Shown here in pieces: positions 1 through 4,447 of a DNA stretch of 7,812 bases (positions are counted from its first letter, which is position 1; every line of letters starts with the position of its first letter). Under the pieces are notes generated by a model. That model worked only from the letters and a program-made list of their open reading frames with translations. It was not told the origin of the DNA and ran no database searches. Position numbers and translations under genes: made by a program. The stretch lies in assembly GCA_035759925.1 (NCBI GenBank), contig DASTTY010000040.1:1-7812 (forward strand), read 5' to 3'. The stretch is from RHKX01 sp035759925. GTDB lineage: Bacteria; Actinomycetota; Thermoleophilia; Solirubrobacterales; 70-9.

Positions 1-16
1 ATCGGCCGAGCAACAC
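1..16 (-). CDS. Possible 5' end of a minus-strand gene leaving the left edge
   Basis: Only four or five codons could lie in the window. On the minus strand a strong Shine-Dalgarno-like GGGGAGG (complement of 20-26) is followed three bases later by GTG (16-14) and six bases later by TTG (13-11). The frame then runs open to the edge as M-L-L-G-R or M-L-G-R. The same frame is also open upstream to beyond position 349, but that part is rich in Arg, Ser and Pro. Its third-position GC is only about three quarters, well below the sure genes here, so I take it as untranslated. If the call is right, bases 17-409 are a divergent intergenic region. Nothing can be said about the product. Confidence 0.2.
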
Positions 17-409
17 GGTCCTCCCCGGAAGCTCGTCGCCGGTGCGGCCCTTAAGACGTCGCCGACCGGAGCTGTTGTCAGGAGTCCGGGGGATCTCGTC
101 TCGGGGGTCGTAGGAGTAGCGCCCTTGGGTCGCCCTTTCTCCTCCGGCGGCCCTCTCCGAATTCTTGCTGAGTGGTGACGGTCCGGTATCCGACGATGTC
201 GAACACCGGTTGACACAGTACTCGGGTGTCGGACAGATTCTCCGGAGACCGCGGATCTCCTCGGACCTCCGCTCTGAGGACCGACCCTCCGGCGGTGCGG
301 CGCCTACTCCGAAGCGGTTAGGTTGCCTTCGCGGGGGAAGACGGCACATCCGAGAAGGCGAGGCCCTCGGACGCCGAACCTGAGATAAGTCGGATACTGC
401 CTCAGCGAA
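17..409. other. Intergenic region without a confident gene
   Basis: No frame on either strand has the strong third-position GC bias of the other genes, and the open frames present (for example 165-383 on the plus strand) have no ribosome binding site. I looked for tmRNA, RNase P RNA, SRP RNA, tRNA and rRNA signatures by eye and saw none. Possible control elements are weak. A perfect TTGACA at 210-215 has only poor -10 candidates 17-18 bases on (233-239). GATACT at 393-398 would place a transcript start a few bases before the ATG at 410, but it has no recognisable -35. Several hairpins lie between 242 and 405 and are listed separately. Confidence 0.5.
242..405 (+). other. Cluster of short hairpins, possible structured leader
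   Basis: Consecutive inverted repeats can be drawn. GGAGA (244-248) pairs with TCTCC (256-260). TCGGACCTC (261-269) pairs with GAGGACCGA (276-284) with one mismatch and a six-base loop. GGCG (291-294) pairs with CGCC (301-304). GGCG (357-360) pairs with CGCC (372-375). CTGAG (380-384) pairs with CTCAG (401-405), ending five bases before the ATG at 410. The last would sit where a ribosome binding site is expected, and no such site is visible. Short GC stems are frequent by chance in DNA like this, so this is a candidate leader or small RNA only. It matches no RNA family I recognise. Confidence 0.25.
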
Positions 410-886
410 ATGTTGGAAGAGCGCGAGCGCGCCTACAAGCGGGGGCTGACCGACCGGCTCGAGCCGCGGATCCCGAGCGGCGAGCGGATCGAGGCCGTGG
501 CGATCTGTCAGCTCGGCCCGGCGCCGTGGCTGCAGGTGGTTCCGATGGTGGCCGGGATCGTCCTCCTGCTCGCCAGCGTCCTCTCAGGGTCGCTGCCGGT
601 CTGGGTCGGCGTCGTCGGCGCGGTGATCGTCCTGGCCGGGATCCTCGTCATGACGCGGACGCCGAGGCGCCTCCTGGCACGAACGAATCGCAGCGTTCAC
701 GTCTTCAAGTTGCCGCGGTCGCAGAAGGCGGAGTTCGAGGCGCCGCTGGCGACCGTGCCGATCGACGAGCTGCCGCCACTCGAGCGCGGAGCCGTGCGGC
801 TCGGCGAAGAGCGGATGTGGCCGAACTACGGCAGCGGCATCGAGCGGACCGCGCTCGACCGGGTCCTCGGCATCGAGCGCGCCTGA
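410..886 (+). CDS. Small two-helix membrane protein of unknown function
   Basis: The protein has 158 residues. A charged N-terminal stretch (1-40, beginning M-L-E-E-R-E-R) is followed by two hydrophobic helices at about 41-58 and 63-81, separated by a very short turn, then a basic T-R-T-P-R-R-L-L stop-transfer. The remaining ~75 residues are probably cytosolic. The segment L-A-R-T-N-R-S-V-H-V-F-K (89-100) recalls the first strands of bacterial PH-like (bPH2/YdbT-type) domains, where a T(D/N)R-x-x-x-VF pattern follows two membrane helices. That likeness is by eye, and the domain would be short. The third-position GC bias fits a real gene. The ATG at 410 is the first in frame, but no Shine-Dalgarno precedes it, so the message may be near-leaderless. 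It stands alone, with gaps of about 350-400 bases on both sides. No function is proposed. Confidence 0.75.
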   Translation: MLEERERAYKRGLTDRLEPRIPSGERIEAVAICQLGPAPWLQVVPMVAGIVLLLASVLSGSLPVWVGVVGAVIVLAGILVMTRTPRRLLARTNRSVHVFKLPRSQKAEFEAPLATVPIDELPPLERGAVRLGEERMWPNYGSGIERTALDRVLGIERA

Positions 887-905
887 GCAGTCATCCGATC
901 CGGCG

Positions 906-954
906 GGGATTGGCGTCCGGCGGCCCGCCTACCGTCCGCTCTGCGGCCAATCCC
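906..954. repeat. 9-bp inverted repeat, possible terminator of the 410-886 gene
   Basis: GGGATTGGC (906-914) and GCCAATCCC (946-954) are perfect reverse complements around a 31-base loop, which can itself fold (GGCG/CGCC at about 919-928). It begins 20 bases after the stop of the membrane-protein gene. There is no T-run after it, so a standard intrinsic terminator is not supported. A U-less terminator, common in high-GC actinobacteria, or a protein-binding dyad is possible. Confidence 0.35.
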
Positions 955-1115
955 AGTCGGCCGCCGGCCGGAGGCTGCCTGCCGCTTCTCCGACCGGGCG
1001 ACCGGGCGCTGTCTCGGGAGCAGGCGCCGCGGCGTTCCCCCGGAACCACCGCCAGCGGCTAGCCCGCCTCGCTCCCTTGTCGGGCGCGCGGTCGATCGCC
1101 CCGCCGCGCCTGACG

Positions 1116-1154
1116 GATCGAGGTTGCGGTCGCATCGGGAGCATTTCCTCGATC
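1116..1154. repeat. 8-bp inverted repeat upstream of marR
   Basis: GATCGAGG (1116-1123) and CCTCGATC (1147-1154) are perfect reverse complements with a 23-base loop. Inside it TGC (1125-1127) can pair with GCA (1141-1143). It lies 34 bases upstream of the putative -35 of the marR promoter. It could be a transcript structure or a second regulator site. The rest of the gap between 887 and 1187 shows no gene with proper codon bias. Confidence 0.3.
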
Positions 1155-1187
1155 TCGTCGGGTGCCGACCTCGCTGAGCTCCGCCGC

Positions 1188-1216
1188 TTGACCCACGCCT
1201 AATAGTTAGCTAAGGT
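1188..1216 (+). promoter_or_regulatory. Putative promoter of the marR-MFS operon
   Basis: TTGACC (1188-1193) matches five of six -35 consensus bases. After a 17-base spacer, TAAGGT (1211-1216) fits the TAnnnT -10 pattern. Transcription would start near 1223, leaving a leader of about 12 bases before the ATG at 1235. That agrees with the absence of a Shine-Dalgarno there. The -10 is inside the AT-rich dyad listed next. Confidence 0.5.
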
Positions 1217-1231
1217 AATTAGCGTTACTAA
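1206..1231. promoter_or_regulatory. Putative MarR operator (interrupted 26-bp dyad)
   Basis: Bases 1199-1234 form an abrupt AT-rich island in GC-rich DNA. A dyad centred between 1218 and 1219 has core TAATTA (1216-1221), outer arms TTAG (1206-1209) and CTAA (1228-1231), and further matches at 1214/1223 and 1212/1225, so 9 of 13 positions pair. TTAGCTAA (1206-1213) is also an 8-base palindrome by itself, and TTAGC recurs at 1219-1223. The site covers the -10 and likely start point directly before marR, the usual place for an autorepressing MarR protein. The binding is inferred. Confidence 0.5.
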
Positions 1232-1234
1232 GCA

Positions 1235-1690
1235 ATGACGAGCATCGAGACCACAGCCACGCAGCGGGACCTGAGCGAGCAGGCGGCGCGCCTGCGACTT
1301 GCGGTGAACCGGATGGCGCGGCGGCTGCGGCAGGAGGCCTCGACCGATCTCGGTCCGGCGTCGATCGCGGCGCTGGCGACGATCGAGCGCTCCGGGCCGC
1401 TGACGCCGAGCGAGCTGGCGCGGATCGAGGGGATCCAGCGACCGACCGCGGCCAGGATCCTCGGTCGTTTGACCGAGGACGGACTGGTCACGCGGACGAG
1501 CGACCCGGCCGACGGCCGCTCCGCGATCGTCCAGATCTCGAGCGACGGCCGCAAGGTCCTGACCCGGCTCCGAAAGCGGAAGACGGCTTATCTGGCGAAG
1601 AAGATGCGGGCCCTCCCCGACGATGACGTCGCCACCCTGGCGCGCGCTGCGGAGATCCTCGAGCAGGTGCTCGAGGAGGGTCGCAGTTGA
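1235..1690 (+). CDS. MarR-family transcriptional regulator
   Basis: The 151-residue length is typical for MarR regulators, which are homodimeric winged-helix proteins that usually repress neighbouring exporter or stress genes and release DNA on binding a small ligand. The N-terminal dimer helices span about 12-38, ending in L-R-Q-E. The winged helix follows: L-T-P-S-E-L-A (56-62), recognition-helix region Q-R-P-T-A-A-R-I-L-G-R-L (68-79), then E-D-G-L-V-T-R. The wing carries the family signature D-P-A-D-G-R-S (90-96) and ends at V-Q-I-S. The C-terminal helices 108-148 complete the dimer interface. No cysteine is present, so Cys-based oxidant sensing as in OhrR is excluded; a ligand sensor is more likely. 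The ATG at 1235 lacks a Shine-Dalgarno and probably heads a short leader. The stop overlaps the start of the exporter gene, so the two are one operon. Confidence 0.95.
   Translation: MTSIETTATQRDLSEQAARLRLAVNRMARRLRQEASTDLGPASIAALATIERSGPLTPSELARIEGIQRPTAARILGRLTEDGLVTRTSDPADGRSAIVQISSDGRKVLTRLRKRKTAYLAKKMRALPDDDVATLARAAEILEQVLEEGRS
1673..1680 (+). promoter_or_regulatory. Ribosome binding site fixing the TTG start of the exporter
   Basis: GAGGAGGG (1673-1680) lies inside the end of marR, six bases before TTG at 1687. The TTG shares its last two bases with the TGA of marR (TTGA, 1687-1690), a classic coupling arrangement, which supports this start over a downstream one. Confidence 0.7.
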
Positions 1691-3111
1691 GCGCCGCCGT
1701 CCGTCGTTCCTTCGCATCCCTCGAGGTCCGCAACTACCGCCTCTATTTCGGTGGTCAGGTCGTCTCGCTGGCCGGCAACTGGATGCAGATCGTCGCCGAG
1801 CTCTGGCTCGTCCTCCTCCTGACCGGCTCGGGCTTCGCGGTCGGGCTCGCGACCGCGCTGCAGTTCTCCGGGATCCTCCTGTTCGGCGCGATCGGCGGCG
1901 CGCTCGCCGACCGCTTCGACAAGCGCAAGCTGCTGATGATCTCCCAGACCGGGATGGCGGTGCCGGCGGCGGTCCTGTTCGCCCTCACCGCCCTCGGAGC
2001 CGTCGAGGCTTGGATGGTGTTCGCGGTGATCGCCCTCCGCGGGCTCGTCCTCGCCGTCGACAACCCGGCCCGGCAGGCCTTCGTGATCGAGATCGTCGGC
2101 CCCGACCGGGTCGTCAACGCGGTCAGCCTCAACTCGGTGCTGGTCCACTCGGCACGGATCGTCGGCCCGGCGATCGCCGGGGTGATCATCGCCCTCTGGG
2201 GCGTCGCCCCCTGTTTCGGCCTGAACGCGCTCAGCTTCGCGGCGATGCTGGTCGCGCTGGTGAAGATGAACCCGGCGCGGCTCCAGCGCCCGCACCCCGA
2301 CCGGCGGCGCGGCAACGTCCGCCAGGCGCTCCGCCACATCGCCGGCCGGTCGGAGCTGCGCGTGCCGCTGCTGCTGATGCTCGTCCTCAGCACGATCGGC
2401 TTCAACTTCCAGGTCGTCATCCCGCTGCTCGCCGACAAGGTCTTCGACGGCCAGGTCTCCGCCTACTCGCTGCTGATGGTCGCGATGGGCCTCGGCTCGA
2501 TCACCGGCGCGCTCACCGTCGGGACGCGATCGGTCGTCAGCCGCGAGCTGATCACCCTCGCCGCGGTCGGCTTCGGCGTTACCGCGCTGCTCGCCGCAGC
2601 CGCCCCGACCCTGCCGCTCGAGATGCTCTCGCTCGCCCTGCTCGGGGTCTGCTCGGTGACGTTCGCGGCCGGGATCAACTCCGGCCTGCAGCTCGCCGCC
2701 GCTCCGGAGATGCGTGGCCGGGTGATGGCCGTCTACTCGATCGTCTTCCTCGGATCGACCGTCGTCGGCGGCCCGATCACCGGCTGGCTCGGCGAGGCGG
2801 TCAGCCCGCGGGCGCCGCTGATCGCCGCCGGGCTCGCCGGGCTCGCGGTCGCCGCCGGCGCGTTCGTCGCCTGGAGCGACCGCTACCCGGCGCGGCCCGC
2901 TTCAGCAGGCGCGCCGGCGACCGGCGAGCTTCCGATCGAGCCGATCACCGGCGAGATGCCGCTCCGCGCCCCCGCCGAGGAGCCGGCGCCAAGGCGGGTC
3001 GCAGCCCGGGTCCGCGACGCCCACCCGATCCGCTCGGCGGCGCGGCGGCTCCGCGACGACGCTCGGGAGGAGCCGAAGCGCTCTACGCGGGAGCGCTCGG
3101 CCCGTCGCTAG
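1687..3111 (+). CDS. MFS transporter, DHA3/EntS-like exporter
   Basis: This 474-residue inner-membrane protein is a probable proton-driven exporter. The opening S-L-E-V-R-N-Y-R-L-Y-F-G-G-Q (11-24) then S-L-A-G-N-W-M-Q (27-34) is characteristic of the MFS group containing enterobactin exporter EntS and macrolide/multidrug DHA3 pumps. The motif A loop G-A-L-A-D-R-F-D-K-R-K follows helix 2 (71-81). D-N-P-A-R-Q at 125-130 is typical of the same group, and R-G-R-V-M (343-347) is the matching loop of the second half. About twelve hydrophobic segments lie between 22 and 396, with a basic cytosolic loop at 196-224. The last ~75 residues (400-474) are a hydrophilic tail that ends strongly basic. Within the tail T-G-E-(L/M)-P occurs twice (412-416, 421-425). 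The substrate is unknown. Coupling to MarR suggests induction by a toxic small molecule. The 3' end overlaps the convergent acetyltransferase gene by 29 bases. Confidence 0.92.
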   Translation: MSAAVRRSFASLEVRNYRLYFGGQVVSLAGNWMQIVAELWLVLLLTGSGFAVGLATALQFSGILLFGAIGGALADRFDKRKLLMISQTGMAVPAAVLFALTALGAVEAWMVFAVIALRGLVLAVDNPARQAFVIEIVGPDRVVNAVSLNSVLVHSARIVGPAIAGVIIALWGVAPCFGLNALSFAAMLVALVKMNPARLQRPHPDRRRGNVRQALRHIAGRSELRVPLLLMLVLSTIGFNFQVVIPLLADKVFDGQVSAYSLLMVAMGLGSITGALTVGTRSVVSRELITLAAVGFGVTALLAAAAPTLPLEMLSLALLGVCSVTFAAGINSGLQLAAAPEMRGRVMAVYSIVFLGSTVVGGPITGWLGEAVSPRAPLIAAGLAGLAVAAGAFVAWSDRYPARPASAGAPATGELPIEPITGEMPLRAPAEEPAPRRVAARVRDAHPIRSAARRLRDDAREEPKRSTRERSARR

Positions 3112-3580
3112 GCGGCGCCGGCGGCTCGAGGTCCTTGACGAACCGGGGCTCGCGGAGCCGGGCGCCATGCCATTCGCGGACCCGCGCCTCGCCCTCCTCG
3201 CGCCAGCCCCGCCGCAGGTAGAAGTCGACGGCGTCGTTGCGCTCCTCGGTGTAGAGCCAGGCCTGCTCGCGGCCCGCCGCGGCGAGCGCTTCGGCCGCGA
3301 GGTCGAGCAGGGCCGTCGCGGCGCCGCGGCGCTCCCCTCGCGGGTCGGTGAAGAGGCGCTCGATCTCCCCGGTCCGCTCGTCCCAGGCGACGAACGCGAA
3401 GACGCCCTCGCCGTCGACGGCGACGAGGTCGGCCGGGTGGCTGCTGCCGCGGACCGCGCGGTCGATCCGCGCGGCGCCGAGATAGCCGCCCCAACCGGCG
3501 ATCCCGGCCCGCCGCAGCACCTCGCTCACCGCTTCGCCGTCCCCCGGCTCGGCGCGCCGGATCCACCACTCCCCGCCCAT
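3083..3580 (-). CDS. GNAT-family N-acetyltransferase
   Basis: The 165-residue protein has the single GNAT fold that transfers acetyl from acetyl-CoA to an amine. It opens with the usual first strand W-W-I-R-R-A-E-P-G-D (5-14). The central strand F-A-F-V-A-W-D-E (61-68) and G-E-I-E-R-L-F-T-D-P (71-80) lead into the CoA pyrophosphate loop R-G-E-R-R-G-A-A-T-A-L-L (81-92). Here the first position of the usual (R/Q)xxGx(G/A) pattern is Glu83. The closing motif N-D-A-V-D-F-Y-L-R-R-G-W (115-126) is typical. The substrate cannot be told. The ATG at 3580 has GAGG at 3587-3590, six bases upstream. It starts 16 bases after the stop of the upstream thioredoxin-fold gene, so the two are probably one transcript. 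Its last 29 bases overlap the end of the MFS gene on the other strand. Confidence 0.9.
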   Translation of the reverse strand: MGGEWWIRRAEPGDGEAVSEVLRRAGIAGWGGYLGAARIDRAVRGSSHPADLVAVDGEGVFAFVAWDERTGEIERLFTDPRGERRGAATALLDLAAEALAAAGREQAWLYTEERNDAVDFYLRRGWREEGEARVREWHGARLREPRFVKDLEPPAPPSDGPSAPA

Positions 3581-3596
3581 CCTCGACCTCAGTGAC

Positions 3597-3860
3597 TCAG
3601 TCGTACTTGCCGGCTTCGATCTGTTCGATGAGCACCTTCGAATCGTCCCGGACCCAATTGCCGTCGGCGGTCTCGATCACCGGCAGCATCGCCTGGCCGG
3701 TGTGCTCGCGGACCGATCCGCGCCGCCCGCGCGGGAAGGTCGGCTCGAGGACCGCCTCGTAGTCGACGCCGCGCTCCTGGAGGGCCTTCTCGACCTGCCA
3801 GCAGGGGTGTCCGCCGATCTTCAGCCAGGTCAGGCCGCAGCGGTGCAGCTTCACGCTCAT
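3597..3860 (-). CDS. Small glutathione S-transferase N-domain / glutaredoxin-like protein
   Basis: At 87 residues this is one thioredoxin-fold domain without the helical C-terminal domain of full GSTs (usually about 200 residues). The first strand is M-S-V-K-L-H-R-C (Cys8). The helix start G-G-H-P-C-W-Q-V (16-23) places Cys20 where glutaredoxins and GSTs carry their active residue; the CPxC pair of glutaredoxins is absent. G-V-D-Y-E-A-V (31-37) is the typical second strand. M-L-P-V-I-E (58-63) gives the cis-proline, and R-D-D-S-K-V-L-I-E-Q-I (71-81) matches the Glu/Asp-Ser glutathione-binding turn and following helix. A thiol redox or thiol-conjugate role is inferred. Actinobacteria often use mycothiol or another thiol in place of glutathione, so the ligand is open. 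GGAGG six bases before the ATG at 3860 supports the start. The acetyltransferase gene follows 16 bases after its stop. Confidence 0.85.
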   Translation of the reverse strand: MSVKLHRCGLTWLKIGGHPCWQVEKALQERGVDYEAVLEPTFPRGRRGSVREHTGQAMLPVIETADGNWVRDDSKVLIEQIEAGKYD

Positions 3861-3887
3861 CGGTTGCCTCCGTGGTCGGTTGCGGTC

Positions 3888-3917
3888 ACGCTACCGGCGC
3901 CGCGCCGAACGGTGCAA
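3888..3917 (-). promoter_or_regulatory. Putative promoter of the GST-domain/GNAT operon
   Basis: Read on the minus strand, TTGCAC (3917-3912) is followed by an 18-base GC-rich spacer and TAGCGT (3893-3888), which fits TAnnnT. The start point would fall near 3881, giving a leader of about 20 bases that still contains the GGAGG before the ATG at 3860. The -35 is weak (three of six). Confidence 0.4.
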
Positions 3918-4009
3918 GCCCCCGAGAACGAAAGAGACGGCCCGGGGCGACTCGGTGGCCTGCCTCGCACGTAGCCTTCGCGCGTTCAAAGCCTCTCGAG
4001 TCGGCCTAT

Positions 4010-4035
4010 GAGAGCCCTCCCCCCACTTGGCTTTC
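4010..4035. other. Hairpin with a six-C loop in the gap between xseB and the GST-domain gene
   Basis: On the plus strand GAGAGCC (4010-4016) pairs with GGCTTTC (4029-4035): seven base pairs including one G-U. The 12-base loop contains six consecutive C (4019-4024), and a pyrimidine-rich stretch follows (about 4042-4055). A C-rich loop on a short stem recalls the actinobacterial 6C RNA, but that motif has two such hairpins and I find only one. It could instead be a terminator-like structure for xseAB read on the other strand, although no T-run follows there. The rest of 3861-4150 shows no coding signal. Confidence 0.25.
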
Positions 4036-4150
4036 GTGGAGTTCTTTCTCTCTCCGGACCGCTGCGGCGACCATACGGCCGGGCGCCGGCGAGCGCAAGG
4101 GGCAACCGGAAACGATCGCCGCTATTTGCGAGAAACGGGGCTCCTTCGGG

Positions 4151-4447
4151 TCAGCGATCCTCGGCCGCCGGCGCGGCCGGCGAGCCCTCCGCCGGCCCTT
4201 CCTCGCCGGCCTCGAGCTTGCGGACGAGATCGTCGAGGTCGAGCCGCTGGAGCTCGCCGGAGACGGCGTCGAGCTCGCCCTTGCAGTACTCGACGAGCGA
4301 CTTGCCCTCGCGGCAGAGCTCGAGCGTCTCGCGGAGCTCGGCCTGGCCGGAGTCGAGCCGGACGATGATCTGCTCGAGCCGCTCGACGGCAGCCTCGTAG
4401 CTGCGCGGCTCCGCTCCCCCGTCGGCGGCGGCATCGGTCTCAGTCAT
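4151..4447 (-). CDS. xseB: Exodeoxyribonuclease VII small subunit
   Basis: This is the small subunit of exonuclease VII, which binds the XseA large subunit in several copies and is required for its degradation of single-stranded DNA to oligonucleotides. The protein has 98 residues. The diagnostic helix-hairpin starts S-Y-E-A-A-V-E-R-L-E-Q-I (17-28), continues L-D-S-G-Q-A-E-L (31-38) and ends with E-G-K-S-L-V-E-Y-C (47-55), all typical of XseB. Residues 80-98 form a Glu/Ala/Pro-rich tail beyond the usual core. The ATG at 4447 overlaps the xseA stop by eight bases (ATGACTGA), and GAGG lies nine bases upstream inside xseA. Translation is therefore likely coupled, which would help set subunit stoichiometry. 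No clear terminator follows the stop. Confidence 0.96.
   Translation of the reverse strand: MTETDAAADGGAEPRSYEAAVERLEQIIVRLDSGQAELRETLELCREGKSLVEYCKGELDAVSGELQRLDLDDLVRKLEAGEEGPAEGSPAAPAAEDR

Noticed and set aside
2..175. Plus-strand frame open from the left edge, as a possible gene tail
   Set aside because: The ~57 codons lack the strong GC3 bias of neighbouring genes and show no family motif.
165..383. Plus-strand 72-codon open frame in the first gap
   Set aside because: Arg/Gly-rich, no Shine-Dalgarno, no third-position GC bias and no recognisable motif.
929..1144. Minus-strand 71-codon frame in the gap before marR
   Set aside because: Arg/Pro/Ala-rich, no ribosome binding site; more likely spurious in GC-rich intergenic DNA.
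1623..3221. Plus-strand 532-codon open frame overlapping the MFS gene
   Set aside because: Arg/Ala/Pro-rich out-of-frame shadow of the exporter gene; no domain and no ribosome binding site.
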